From Lunularia cruciata (lineage: Eukaryota > Streptophyta > Marchantiopsida > Lunulariales > Lunulariaceae): a DNA stretch of 64,000 bases. Location: the NCBI GenBank assembly GCA_948567375.1, contig OX419758.1:28029001-28093000 (forward strand). Direction: 5' to 3'. Shown here piece by piece: positions 21,480 to 33,717 of the stretch. The number at the start of each line of letters is the position of its first letter. The first letter of the stretch is position 1. The notes beneath the pieces were generated by a model that was not told where the DNA came from, ran no database searches, and was given only the letters and a program-made list of their open reading frames with translations. Position numbers and translations under genes: made by a program.

Positions 21480-22580
21480 TGCCCACCAAATTTGGTGACG
21501 AGATAGATCTTTCTGTCTCAAGGTAGACTAGAAGTTTGTGGTTTATCTCTACTACAAATGCCTTCTCACTCAGATAGTGCTTCCAACACTTGGTTGTAAG
21601 GACAATAGTCAATTATTCTTATTTTGTGGTGTGATAGTTGCACTTTGCCGGTAACAACTTTTGAGAGAAATATGCAATTGGATGCCATTCGTCATGCCAC
21701 TCTTGTTGTAAGAATGCTCCTATTGCTATGCCTAATGCATCTATTGCCCACTTGATTGGACGTTTTGGGTCATACCACTTCAAGATTGGTGCATGTAGCA
21801 AGGCGGATTTCAATTCTTAAAAGGCCAAATCTTGTGCAGTTCTCCATGTCCACTTTTCCCCTTGCCTAGCAGTGCCATTAAAGGCTATGCAACCTTGGAT
21901 AAGTCCTTGAAAAATCAATAATAGAATCCCATCAATCCCAAGAAGCTCTTGAGTTGAGTTTGATCTTTTGGAGCACTCTATTTTTGAATGACCTTTATCT
22001 TATTTGTCAATACTTGAATACACTCTGCACTTACTCTATGCCTCAAGTAGTCAACTTCAGATTTGCCAAACTTGCACTTTGAGATTTTGGCATATAATCG
22101 ATTCTATCTTAGAATCTAGAGGACTTCTCATAGATGCTATTTATGTTCCATCATCATGCTATTGTATACTAAGATGTTGTCCAAGAAGATGATAACAAAA
22201 TTATCCAAATATGGAAGAAATATATTATTCAGTAGACTCATGAAAGTGGCAGGTGCATTGGTGAGGCCAAAAGGCATCATGAGATACTCAAAGTGGCCAT
22301 ACTTGGTTCAAAAGGCAATTTTCCACACATCTTCCTCTACAATTTGGATTTGATTGTAACCACTCTACAAGTCTTGTTTGGTGAAGTATCTTCCTCCATG
22401 AAGTTGATCAAATAGGTCATCCATGCAAGGTAAGGGGTAATTGTTCTTCACTATTTTTTGATTGAGGCCTTGATAGTCAATGCACATGCACATTGTACCA
22501 TCCTTCTTCTTCACAAACAAGACAAGAGCCCCATATGGTGATACGTTGGGTTGGATGAACCCTTTATGTATCATATCCTC
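21480..22580 (-). pseudogene. pol: A1 reverse transcriptase and RNase H
   Basis: RT N-terminal blocks at 22574-22365: [52 protein letters not shown]. The catalytic YxDD is FLDN (22175-22186), the second Asp being Asn, so polymerase should be dead. RNase H start at 21813-21619: APILKWYDPKRPIKW, AIGAFLQQEW, IAYFSQKLLPA. Frameshifts separate the parts. Confidence 0.9.
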
Positions 22581-22583
22581 AAT

Positions 22584-23345
22584 TTAAGTCTTACACTCCC
22601 CTAACTCATGAGGTGATAGGCAATATAGGGCCTTACAACGAGATGTCTTCCCCAAGAGTGTCTCAATTTTATGATTTACTCTCCTTTTTGGAAGTGATCC
22701 TGAAAGTAGATCATCAAGAAAGACATCTTGAAACTCATCCACCACATCCTTCAATTTCTCAAGAATTTTTCCCCCAAGTTGTGCACTCTGGACTTCTCTT
22801 ATTAGACCCATGAAACATCTATTGGTCTTATAGATAGCTGCCGTCCCTATGACAAAGAGAGACAGTTCTTGCCTGTGTGATTTTTCTTTAACCCCAATGA
22901 TTGACCATTGGCGGGTTCTTGCTACTTCCTTCCTCCAATCTACCATAGGTTTGTAATGCTCCATCCATGGCATGCCTAAGATTACATCATAACAAGCTAA
23001 TTGTATCACTCGCCACTCAATTACTTCGTGATATTCTCCTACAGAGAGTGTTATTCATCTAGGTAATGATTCAATCCTCTTTTTTTGCCCATTAGGTAAC
23101 TCTACTACTTTTCTCTCATCTCTATCTAGATCCATTCCCAATCTTATTGCAATAGAGCAAGACAAGAAATTCTCTATTGCTCCCAGATCTATTAATACTC
23201 TCACTTGATTGCCTTCTAGGACTCCATTCATGACAATCAATTGTGAGGTGGCCTTTTGGGACCTTTGCACGCTCATCTTCTTCCTTCTCTTGCTTCTCTT
23301 TTTCCTTATTGAGCCAATAAGGCCACAAGGTACATTTACTGGCAA
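22584..23345 (-). pseudogene. pol: A1 protease and linker to RT
   Basis: The frame at 23345-23055 has VLEGNQVRVLIDLGAIENFL, where the retropepsin Asp-Ser/Thr-Gly is Asp-Leu-Gly. A stop follows, and 23009-22584 continues with YDVILGMPWMEHYKPMVDW (end of protease) and a linker with VDEFQDVFLDDL, the usual EFxDVFPxDLP entry to RT. Confidence 0.88.
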
Positions 23346-23419
23346 TCTTTGTTTTCCAAAGTGATTTCTACTTCCTCCTCTTTAGTGCATCTCTCCATGT
23401 TGTTCAAAGATTACCTATA

Positions 23420-24900
23420 TGAATGCCGAGGGCCTATAGGGAGATGAGCACAATAATTGGTAGATATGTGCACAACACGGCCACAATTGTAACAACGGTG
23501 TTCTCCTTGAGTTCCTTCTCCATGTGGGACTCCATCTCTTGGTTCTCTTACCCATCCACGCTCTCCTCAAAGTGGTCATGCTCCTCAGTATTGAAACCAA
23601 AGGTTACCCAATTCCATCGGTATTGGTCCACCCATGTGTGATATTTCTGTCCAATAAATGTTGAGGTGGAACTACTCCTTCACCTCCACTCAATGCCCCT
23701 ACTATTCTCTATGCACAAGCAATGGCTTCAAATACCATGTGAGGATTTTGTACCATGACTTCTTGGCAAATCCGCTCCTTCAACCCTTGTTTGAAATTGT
23801 TGAGAGCCTTTGTTGGACTCATGTTGGTTATTGCAACTTGTAGATCCAAAAATACCTCCACATACTATTGTATGCTATTCTTTTGTTTCAATCTCCATAG
23901 TTGGATCCGGACCATCTGCACGGAATCCAATTATTAGAAATTCTTCAACAATCCTTCTTGCATTGTTGTCCACATGACCTCCCTTTTCTCTTCCAACATG
24001 GATTGTTCCCAAACATCATACCATGTGAGGGCTTTGTCAGTCAAGTACCCACATGCAAACACGCATACAACATGCTTAGTGATCTCTATTGAGAACAACT
24101 GGAAATATCAATTTTTTCTCAAGATCAAATTTTCCACTACTCCCATCATATGCTGCCCCTTGTAAGGCTCAATGTTGTAGGTTTTCTTCAGCCGGAGTAG
24201 CAATGTGGCTTCGTTGTTGACCGGATTTGTAGCCACGAGTACCTCTCCAAGTACTTCAATTATGATTATTGGGTTTTGAGATGGCTCTTCTTCTTGCATT
24301 GCTTGATCATTCCTGAGGATCTGCACTTGACTTTGTAGTGCCTCCATGGTCATCTTTATCTCTTCAAATTTGTTCAACATCCCCTGCATTCCTTGCACTA
24401 ACTCCCGCAACTTCAGATCCATGGGTCCTACAACACTCAATCACCACTATCTACTTCAATATAGAGTTTATATGATAACTCTGGAGGGCACATAAAATTT
24501 TGAGACTACCATTGGGACCTCAAAAGCTATCACTTGTTGATAATACTCCTCACCATAATTTCTAACCATGAAATCTCTAAACATCACTTTTGGTCTCACA
24601 ACATAACAAATTTCTACTTGAGTGTTGAAAGGAAGAGGGTTTGGGACATTCACATCCATAGCACCATAATAGAATGTAGATTGTCAAATCCCACATTTTG
24701 TCGTATACCACCAGAGGTAGAATCACCAAGTTTGGTGAATTCATCACTCTATCCATGAATTTTGCTTTAAAGTGATAAACTAACAATACTCTCATTTGCT
24801 CATGCTGGATGTACATATTCTTGATATGGAATGGATTCAAGAATGGGAAGCTAGGTGCAAGAAATTGACCTCCCGGTACATCCATTCCATCCGCTCTCTA
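23420..24900 (-). pseudogene. gag: A1 gag
   Basis: Begins about 24885 with MDVPGGQFLAPSFPFLNPFH. The 24440-24108 segment gives an N-terminal coil (LRELVQGMQGMLNKFEEIKM) then LLLRLKKTYNIEPYKG. The gag core, with YLTDKALTWYDVWEQ and LNNFKQGLKERICQEVM, lies at about 24060-23770. A CCHC-like knuckle CYNCGRVVHISTNYC is at about 23500-23455, with one extra residue before the last Cys. At least three frame changes. Confidence 0.8.
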
Positions 24901-25013
24901 AAGCTCTTCCTAAGTCTAGCAATTACTCTATGTTCTCCACCTCAAAGTACTCGGTTTCAATAGTTTGTGCTCTTCCAAGAGGGGTGATCCACTCTCTTGG
25001 ATTAAAACACTTG

Positions 25014-25025
25014 CTCTAAAACCAT
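25014..25025 (-). other. A1 primer binding site (iMet tRNA)
   Basis: Minus strand just inside the 5' LTR reads TGGTTTTAGAGC, 10 of 12 matching TGGTATCAGAGC. The same position in A5 reads TGGTATCAAAGT. Confidence 0.8.
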
Positions 25026-25770
25026 TGTAATACTCCAAGGACAAGAGAAGAGAGAAAACACAGATTTCACACTCAATCCTCCGATGCCCCAAAGGAGCAC
25101 CTTCTCATTATTATATAGACAAAGAGGATCTACTCCAAAGAAGCTCCACCAAAGGATTTGGCACATGGATAGGTGCCATGTCAGAAAGCTCCACCCTTGG
25201 ATTACTTACTTGGATGGGTGACATGTTGGTCTTGGTCCTATCTGGTTGGTCAACCAAGCTTTGACCAGAGGGAATCTTTTAGGGAATCTTCTTGTAGGAA
25301 TCTCAAAATCACACAAGTGAGGTACATTGAAAAGCTCTCAATGAGAAAAACCAGCAAGAAGGAAAGTCCAACCTCTCTTTTGTTGGGGGGGGGGGGGGGG
25401 TGGGAATGTGCACATTTTTGAGGCCTAATTCATCCATTTAGGCCTCCAAAATTGCCTTCAATTTCAGCTATATTTTGGTTCCTACTCTATTATTAGAAGT
25501 CCCTTTTGGTGATACCTATTTCTGATCTATTTAGTACATCATGTGTAACATCCTTCTAGATATTACCAAACCAATACTCACCTTTAAATCATATGTCTAG
25601 CTATTGGTTCTAGGGTTTTCAAGTCTATTTTGGTTTATGCACTATTAGTAGAATTACTCTTTTGGTGATACTTCTATCTAATCTATTTTTTCCATCATGT
25701 AGAACATCATTCTAACTATTACCAAATTGAATTTCACATCTAGATCATATGGCTAGCTTTTGGTATTACA
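25026..25770 (-). repeat. A1 5' LTR
   Basis: 745 bp, TGTAATACTCC to GGTATTACA. It carries a TATA-like box (minus strand CTATATAATA, near 25110-25120), a 16-G run at 25385-25400 and the duplicated U3-start units (about 25468-25620 and 25620-25770). Confidence 0.92.
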
Positions 25771-25775
25771 AAAGC

Positions 25776-26180
25776 CCAATCTCTATTATAATGAATTATT
25801 TTATGTGCATTTTTGTAGATGTAGCTTCAAATTTGGAAATGATTAACTTGCATTTTGTGCCTTCTCAATAGTATTGGATGTATCCTTTATATGCTTGTTT
25901 GTAGTTATTTTTAACAATTGATATTGATTCTTCATATGTAGTTGGCTACATGCTTTGATTCCTTGGTTGTTGCAACTTGGTCTAAACCTAGACTTCCACA
26001 AAACCTACAAATAAACTAAACATGTAGAGAAGAGCTAACATCAATGTATATTGATGCCATCCAACAAAGACTATTGGAGATTATAGATAGAGAAATATTA
26101 GAAAAAAATGGTGGTTGCTTCTATTACCACCAAATTGAACATAACATTGTCAAATATTCAACTAAGAATAGACAACCTTG
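25776..26180. other. AT-rich DNA, nothing identified
   Basis: No repeat match or reading frame seen between the A1 target duplication and the B-like fragment. Confidence 0.6.
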
Positions 26181-26770
26181 ACATATTGCTCAAATGGAGT
26201 TCTTGGAACATGAGGATCAAGGAAGTGAAGAATCCTAATAGGAGATATTGAGCCACTTATTGGGAACTTGATTTGTTCCAATAGGATTGAAGGCTTAACC
26301 TATGCAAGTGTGATATACTTGAAAGTTATGATATATAATTGTGACTATAGGATTTTGGTTGATTGTGGGAGTTTTGAGAATTGCATGTCTATGCAATTAG
26401 AAAATGGATTATATATTCTTATCAATCTAGTATTTGGTAGTAATATGATGATGGTGGATGGTTGAGGTTCTACTTTTAGTACTTCACATCTGATTACATT
26501 CAAGATTAGGAAGGAGTATTCAAAGTTTATGAAGTTTGTAGTAGCTCCCTTACACTATGATGTCATTTTGGGTCTTCCTTGGCTTGAACATCATGAGGGT
26601 CAATTTGATTGGGCCCAATGATGAATTCAAATAAAAAATCAAGGTAGGAATTATTGATTAGGTTATTTGGCACCTTTGAGTAAGACACCTAAGAATAATC
26701 AGCCCCAAGATAGGAAGTTTGTTAGTATAGTAGTTGTAGAGCAAAATTAGGAGAAAGATATTTTTGTAAA
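26180..26770 (+). pseudogene. pol: B-family protease fragment (B2)
   Basis: Plus-strand relative of the B gag-protease junction. 26268-26465 has IEGLTYASVIYLKVMIY and YRILVDCGSFENCMSMQ, where the catalytic Asp-Ser-Gly is Asp-Cys-Gly. The frame continues after a stop with HYDVILGLPWLEHHEGQFDW near 26555-26615, then the linker up to about 26770 (KTPKNNQPQDRKFVSI). Only one copy of the linker unit is present, against three in element B. Confidence 0.85.
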
Positions 26771-27211
26771 GGAAAGTAAGGGCCAAGAAATTGCCCTCCA
26801 AGAGCATCAATCCCTTCCTCTCTCTAAAATTCCCCCGGTCTATCAATTGCACTACTTTTTCTCCCCTCAAAAGTACTAAGTCTCTATAGCACGTGTTCTT
26901 CCAAGAGGGGTGATCCACTCACTTGAATTAAAATATTTTCTCTAATACCATTATAATGTTCCAAGGACAAGAAGAACTCCAAGAGAAACATAAGACTTCA
27001 CTCCTCAATACTCTATTGCCCCAAAAGAGCACATGGATTGGTGACATATCATCAAGCTCCACCCTTAGATTAGCTATATGGATTGGTGATGTGTTGATAT
27101 TTGTCCTATTTGGTTGGTCAAACAAGTTTGACCAAAGGGAATCTTTGGGAAATCTTCTTATAGGAAGCTCAAACAACGTGGGTAAGGTATCATTTAGAAG
27201 ATCTTGACAAG
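26771..27211 (-). mobile_element. A-family fragment: leader plus truncated 5' LTR
   Basis: 26771-26951 matches the 5' internal end of A1 (about 24850-25025), including the PBS read on minus as TGGTATTAGAGA. 26952-27211 is the first 260 bp of an A LTR, most like A2 (GGAAGCTCAAACAACG), cut at 27211. It joins directly to the B2 fragment. Confidence 0.8.
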
Positions 27212-27984
27212 AAAAAGCTATGCATATTTACTATTGCAAAGTAGCAAACTCTTTGTTAGCAAATAACATTGGGAGAGTAAGAAATCCCACCATCTCTTAA
27301 TTATCTCATTTTCATCATGGCCAATTCATTGTCACTTCACCCAACCATTAAACACCATTTATCCCATTCCCAATTCATATACACCTTCCATCTCTAAAAT
27401 CCTCTTCTCCATACATTTCTTGATTTCATTTACTAGAAGTTGGCATGCATAGCATCACAACATTGATACTCCTTAGTTGATGTTCCTTAGTGTGGAGAAA
27501 TGACAAAGAATTATCATTTATTTAAAAAAAGTAGATTTTTTAAATCTTAATCTCATTGAAGACTTTGCAAATCTACTCAAAGAGTCTCTTGCTGTGGAAG
27601 AAGGAATTTGAATCAACCCAAATTTTCCTATTCATGATGTGTGTCCTTTTTTGTGCATGATATGTGTATTTCAAATCAAATTAACCTCTTGAATCACCAT
27701 TATAACTTATGGGTTCATTAAGAGTTACAAGAAACCCATAAAAGGCTATGAGTCATAAAATTTATAACATGTAAAACTTTTACAAAACTCATGTGATCCT
27801 TGTAAAATTTTCTAGTAATCCTACCTCTTAACCCACAACCAGTTTTATGGATACCCATGAAAAAGGTATAGGACATTTATGGGTGGTGAAATTGTTTAAT
27901 TTGAAACCCTCTATTACGTTGGTAGATTGTAAGATAATAGAAGGAGTTTGGAGAGGTAATCCTAAAGATTACTTAATACGTAAA
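27212..27984. other. AT-rich DNA, nothing identified
   Basis: No confident feature; possibly upstream part of the copia relic that follows. Confidence 0.5.
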
Positions 27985-28180
27985 CTCAACATATGTCCAC
28001 GTCTAGCTAGCAAAGAGATCTAAGTTGGAATTCTAAGGCTATAAAATGTATCTTTCTAGATTACAAAAATTCATGAAAGGATATAGGGTGTAGGATCCTA
28101 CTAAAAAGTAAAATGTGAAAAGTAGAGATGTGAGGTTTGATTAGACCTTCATATGGAGCAACATGCACAATTATTAGGAG
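27985..28180 (+). pseudogene. pol: Ty1/copia integrase C-terminal relic
   Basis: Plus frame reads RSKLEF-stop-GYKMYLSRL, then KGYRV-stop-DPTKK, NVKSRDVRFD. This is the copia integrase tail (K-x-S-K-L...G-Y...K-G-Y-R-x-W-D-P...S-R-D-V-x-F). Stops replace the Trp and other residues. What follows to about 29800 is in the right place for a copia RT and RNase H, but it is too decayed for me to identify. Confidence 0.65.
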
Positions 28181-29825
28181 GATAGCCTACAATACTTGAC
28201 ATGCTTGAGATGGAGTTTGATGTTCTTGAGCATTTGAGTACATACGAGGATGTCTCAAATGTATTTGCACTTGAAACAGACAAGGATGAAAACCCCAAAT
28301 TTTCCTTGTTAACAAAGAAAATACAAAGTACTCAAGAGGTTTAGCTTTTGCATTGATTATAGAAAATGGTGATCCATATACACATTTGGAAGCCATGAAT
28401 GATAAATTGCATAAAAAAATGAACAATAACAAGAGAAGATATGGATATTCTCATAGTTTAGTTCTAGATCATTGCATAATGCTTTGTACTTTTCCTTGAA
28501 CCTTTTGTTTGCTCTTTCCTCTTACACTTCTTAGTGTCTTGTATTTTTTCTTCTTTTTCCTTTGGATAAACTATTTCACTTGATAAGAAAAGGGAAATAA
28601 ATAAAGACAATAGCATACTTGCTTCTCAAAATCAAGATTTTAGGATTTTATAACAAAGACATAAACATGATGTAGAAGTTATCATTCAAGGTTAGGTACT
28701 ATTGTGTTAATGAGGTTAAAGATGAACTTAGGTTTATTTTATATTTTGAGGAACTTCATCAAAGATAAGAGATAGCTTGGATTATAGTTAATAATAGTTC
28801 ATTCAGATGAAATATGTATAGGAATTTGAGATACGAATTTTAGAACCTACTATGTATTTAATGGGATAATTTGAGTGCAATCTTATTCTTAATACATCTT
28901 AAGTATAATAAGATAGTAGAAATTTTGAGTATGTATTGTTTTCTCTAACAAATAGAAAAATGTAATCTGTCTACTTTACATAAAATGTAATCTCTCTACT
29001 TTACATTAATCTATCCACAATAAATACTCTTACTCTTCATTCTTCATCAAATATAGATCTATATAGTTTCTTATCCTTATTAATCTGAACTTGTTCCAAA
29101 CTCTTCTCCAAAATGTTATATACCTCTCTTCTTAATTGGTTTTGGAGATAAATTGGTGGAGGATAAATTGTTATATGGTAAGGTCCATGAGCTTATAAAA
29201 CACTGAAATACGTCTTTGAGTTCACTTTGTTAAGTGTAATATGTTGCTATTTATTCCAGATTGTTTTGAAGATTTGGCCAAAATTTCTTTTATTGTCTAT
29301 CAAATTCCAACTCTTGATAAAAAGACAAGGAAAAAAATAGTGAGATGTTTGATTTTACAAACTCATAGAAATCCAAAGCAAATTATTTGTAGTTAATAAT
29401 AAAGAAATAGAGCAAAAAGAAGTTCTTTAAGAAAAAAGAGATAATTTGGAATCTAGTGATAACCATAATTTCTTAGTAATTATGATACTCATTATGATGG
29501 ATCAAGTATAATGCTTTCATAGTAGAAGATACTCATTGCAAGGCAAGGTTTGTGAAAGTTAAAATTGAAATTAATGAGTGTTGATGGGTTAGGATGGGAT
29601 TATCAAACGGGTGTTAGTAAGCCTTTTTGTCCAATTTTGGTTTGCTTGAGTGCAAGAAAGTCAAATTGGAGTAAAATCTATAGAGCTTTACAATAGGCAA
29701 GAAAAATCAAGAAGGTAAGGATATTGGGATATTAAATTTGGGGATAAATACAAGATTAAGATGAACTAATTGAAATATAGAGTATAAAAGATGATATTTT
29801 CATGATGGGATCTTTATAAAAATAT
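28181..29825. other. Decayed DNA, probable copia RT/RNase H remains
   Basis: The region lies between the copia integrase tail and a copia-type LTR start at 29826. Possible RT echo near 28335-28370 (FSFCIDYRKW). No catalytic motif is safely readable. Confidence 0.35.
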
Positions 29826-29931
29826 TGTTGGACCTATAAGCCAAGTTTATAAGTTTAAGTTGCTTATATTGATAGCTCCTTGCTTGCATTGGTAGCTCTT
29901 CTCATCAAGTATGCTTTGTGGATTTTTGCAA
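29826..29931 (+). repeat. Copia-type LTR start
   Basis: TGTTGGACCTATAAGCC at 29826 matches TGTTGGACCTATAAGC at 41160 and TGTTGGACCCGTAAGC at 50581, three copies of one LTR start. The right border here is not determined. Confidence 0.5.
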
Positions 29932-30204
29932 GGGGATGAAAGAGTGATAAAAAGAGAAAGAAAAAAAAATATAGTTGGTAATATATAGTCAATGAGTTAG
30001 GATTTGACTAGAGATCCACAAGAGCTAGAATCTTATTGTGAGAAAAACAAGACAAGGGGATGAAAGAGTGATAAAGGAGAAAGAAATAAAATCATTTATA
30101 GATAAGAAATTAGTCATCAAGGCATTCCATATATTCCATGAGTTAGGATTTGATTAGAGTTTCACAAGAGAGGTAGAAATGTTATTGTGAGAAAAACAAG
30201 ACAA
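29932..30204. repeat. Tandem duplication, unit about 124-149 bp
   Basis: GGGGATGAAAGAGTGATAAA begins both 29932 and 30056; both copies end GAGAAAAACAAGACAA. The second copy carries about 25 extra bases. Confidence 0.85.
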
Positions 30205-31231
30205 AGAACTAGAGATCAAAAGTTACATACAAGAGCTATTTTAGTTGGGATAGACAATAGGCTTTAAAATGTTATTTAGGACTTAAGGATATTCATAGGC
30301 TTATAGTAAGGATAAATTTTACTATCAAATGTGATTGGAAAATTATGATTGAAGCAATCTTTAGGTTTTATAAGAATAATGAAATTTAAGTCTGTTTGGA
30401 GCTAAGTTAGAAGTTGTGATTGGAGCTCATATTATAGTTGTGATTGAACTTAAGAATGGGTTTAGAGTATTTGTGATCTCCTTTGGTCTTGGGTAGCACA
30501 TAAGCTCCATTCACATTATTCTCTTGTTTTCTTTTTCCTCTTTTGTTCTTATATTGCTTTTTCTTATCATTTTCCAATTCTTTTTATTGATTTCATAATT
30601 AAAATCTAGTTTATCTATAATATATGGGTCTATTCTTGTGTGATTAAGTATGGTCATATATTTAGTTGTATTCATCTCTTAAGATACCTCTTTTTTGTTC
30701 TTTGGCATGAGAATCTAGTGGTCTACCATAGATGATACTAATTATTTAACACCTCATATCTTTAATGTGCAATTTGGATTAGACCCCATTGACAAATTTT
30801 AAAATATAGAGTTGTAGTTTCATGTAAATGGAGTCTTTTTGACCAACAATTCCCACATTTTGTTCCTAATATTAAAGTATTAAACACCTGTTGATTTCTC
30901 CATAGAGGATACTAAATCCCTTAACACATCCATACTTGATGTCCCTACCACAATCCCTTCTAACTTTAACACCCATCACTTCCTCAAGATCATATTCTTC
31001 CACCTACCTCCAAGCAGATCTATATATCCCACCTTACCAATGGCCCACATATCCTTGTAGGAATTGTACTTAGTTAGGTTTTGCCTTAGCATAATATAAA
31101 AGGAGATCTAGATGTGTATGGATGAGAGTGTCTCTTCCTACTTTCTAGACACTCTTTGCACCTTTCTACTGTCCTCTTACTCTTGGCTCTATTCTCTTGA
31201 TCTTATTAAAGCACTTGGCTTACCTAGACTA
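30205..31231. other. AT-rich DNA, nothing identified
   Basis: No frame, LTR or known repeat recognised. Confidence 0.6.
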
Positions 31232-31236
31232 TGTAT

Positions 31237-31986
31237 TGTAATAGTCCAAGGATAGGAGACCTCAAGAGAAGCACATAATAAGAAACACACAGTTTCACAC
31301 TCAACTTCCGATGCCCAAAGGAGCACCTTGATTGTATTACATAGCAAGGAGGACTACCCCAAAGGATACTCCACCCTTGGATCAGATACATGGATGGGTG
31401 AAATGTCAATAATCTCTACTCTTAGATTTGTTGTATGCATGGGTGACATGTCGGTCCTGATCCTATTTGGTTGGTCAAACCACCTTTGACCGGAAGGGAA
31501 TCTTCAGGGAATATTTTTGTAGGAATCTCCAAATTGCATGGATGAGGTACCATTGGAAAGCTCTCTATGAGACAAACCAAGGGGAGGGAAGGCCAGTCTT
31601 TCCTCCATTTGGGGGAGGGGGTGGTTTATGTATATTTTTGAGGCCTAATCCATCCATTTAGACCTCCAAAATTGGCTGTGAAGTTTCCAGGCTATTTTAG
31701 GCTCCTACTTTATTAGTAGAAGTACTATTTTGGTGACACCTCTATCTGATCTACCTTGCCTATCATACATAACATCCTTCCAGATGTTACCAAGCTAATT
31801 TTCATCTCTAGCTAATATGTCTAGCTATTGGTATTACAACTTTAGGCTATTTTTGGCTTCTGCTCTATTAGTAGAAGTACACTTTTGGTGACACCTCTAT
31901 TTGATCTACCTAGCCCATCATGAATAACATCCTTCCAGATGTTACCAAGCCAATTTTCACCTCTAGCTAATATGTCTAGTATTACA
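31237..31986 (-). repeat. A3: solo LTR of family A
   Basis: TGTAATAGTCC to GTATTACA, 750 bp, with no internal sequence on either side. Flanks TGTAT (31232-31236) and TGGAT (31987-31991) match at four of five bases, a plausible eroded target duplication. The U3-start unit is duplicated (31690-31841 and 31842-31986). Formed by LTR-LTR recombination of a full element. Confidence 0.88.
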
Positions 31987-32790
31987 TGGATTCATAATAG
32001 GATCTCATCTATTTTTATACTACCTAGTGAGCTCAATGCTCTCCATAATATTATGAGCTATCATTGAAAATGATCAAGAGATAGATGTTTCTACTTGGAC
32101 TTATTAGCCTTCTTCCAGTAATTAACTTTATGCCTTCCAACCTTTCAAAGTAAATTTTGAGATCAAAAGATTACTTCTAGAATTCATAGTTTTTGTGAGG
32201 TGATTAGTCATTCTTATAGAAATTATATCACACAAGTCCAAACAATGGCTAGTAAGTTCATGAAGTATACCTAAGTATACTTCATAAGTCTTATGCCTTA
32301 CTTCCAAAGCATTTTCATCTTTATTATTATTTGATGTTAAGCTAGATAGGTGAATATAGAGTACAATCCAAGAATTATGATCCCTAGAATAGCCAAATTT
32401 CTATTGACATTTTGATTGGTTTATCTACATATCACTTATGACCTTTTTTTCATTACTCCATGACATTCACCCAAATAAAGAATTACAACTTAAGGAGTCT
32501 TTTTTACTTAACTCTCCATTCTTGACATTTCCATATGGGTAGATTATCAAGTTTATTTTTTGAGCACTTACTTGTCTCTCTGGATATGTCATATTCCAAT
32601 TTTCTCCTATTTGCTTTTTAAGCACATTACCTTAGATCTAGTGCAACTTGGAGCTACATATTTTTTTGTGTGTCTTGTCTACTTGCACTTTCAATAAATT
32701 GGAGTTTTGTTCCATTACTATTGGAGATGTTTTCCTATGTTTAGTTGGAAGATATGGAATCCATTCATGAGAGCAAGACTTGAGATTTGG
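31987..32790. other. AT-rich DNA, nothing identified
   Basis: Possible upstream part of the copia relic at 32795; no motif readable. Confidence 0.5.
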
Positions 32791-32794
32791 TGTT

Positions 32795-32965
32795 TTCATA
32801 GAAGAAATAATGCAATTGGTTGCAAATAAGTGTATAGGATGAAGGAAGGATATCTTGAAGCTAGTGGAATCAGATACAAGCCAAAGATTTTAGTAAAAGG
32901 GTATGCTAAAAAAAAGATATAGATTTCAATAGAATCTTTTCTCTTGGAATGATAATCACTTCTTT
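32795..32965 (+). pseudogene. pol: Ty1/copia reverse transcriptase fragment
   Basis: Plus-frame pieces read AIGCK-stop-VYRMKEGYLEA, RYKPKILVKGYAK and KDIDFNRIFSLGMI. These are the copia RT N-terminal blocks (IGCKWVYK...RYKARLVAKGY.Q.G.DF...FSPV). The YxDD block is absent; sequence ends near the hairpin at 33007. Confidence 0.75.
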
Positions 32966-33006
32966 TGAAGAAGTGATTAGTATTATATATCAACTACTAA
33001 TATATT

Positions 33007-33038
33007 AGATAATACCAAAAAAGTTTTTGGTATTATCT
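33007..33038. repeat. Perfect 15-bp hairpin
   Basis: AGATAATACCAAAAA, two bases (AG), then its exact reverse complement. It lies exactly where the E2 3' LTR is truncated. Confidence 0.9.
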
Positions 33039-33439
33039 AACTTGATACTCCACTCAACAATCTGCCAACAATTGGACATTGATTACAATCAAGCCATATC
33101 CACTCTAGCTAAGAGATTTTAGGTGATACTTGCTAGCCTATTTCCACCATAGCCAAGAACTTTAAGGCTCAACATCAAAGAAGTGAGCTCTCTAGATTTG
33201 CACTTTGATATTATACCTCTCTGCTTGACCTAGGTCTTCAATCCTAATGGCACTATTGATGGCACATCTATCAAAAAATATGGTCCAAGTGATGATGGGT
33301 CCCACCATGTGATTAGTAGCCCTAGCATGAAATCTGGCCACCATCAAGTAGTCCATAAGAAACTACCAAAAAACATATGACTACCAACACTACCACTCCG
33401 ACATTGAGCAAACTAGCTTTGGTGCTACAAATATCATGA
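33039..33439 (-). repeat. E2 3' LTR, truncated
   Basis: Aligns with 40077-40520 and 41521-41961 but lacks the terminal 40 or so bases (U5 end), replaced by the hairpin at 33007-33038. Confidence 0.8.
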
Positions 33440-33717
33440 TAGCTATTGTGCATATATAGATCACTACACAACATAGATTGCAATCACATTTTACACTATA
33501 AAAAGCACAACTCACACATAAGTCATACATGAACATTAAAGTGCTACAATAGCCCTCCTAGTTGGCCATTAGGTCCCTCTAACTCTAGATAGTCATCTAT
33601 TCCATGTATGTGCTATGCCTTATGGTGGGCTAAGATCAAGTGGCCGGGTGCTATCAAGCTCCATTATTAGTCATTTGTCTACAATCAATGTCACATAAAG
33701 GGTGGACTAGCTATAGA

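Larger units (their letters stand above)
19176..25775 (-). mobile_element. Element A1: complete gypsy chromovirus with TSD
   Basis: A 6.6-kb minus-strand element (19181-25770) flanked by the identical 5-bp target duplication AAAGC at 19176-19180 and 25771-25775. Right to left: 5' LTR, PBS, gag, zinc knuckle, protease, RT, RNase H, integrase, chromodomain, polypurine tract, 3' LTR. All coding parts carry stops or frameshifts. The matching target duplication shows it is a single, otherwise unrearranged insertion. Confidence 0.95.

Noticed and set aside
28335-28370. Copia RT block FSFCIDYRKW
   Set aside because: Too short and isolated in a stop-filled region to call as a feature by itself.
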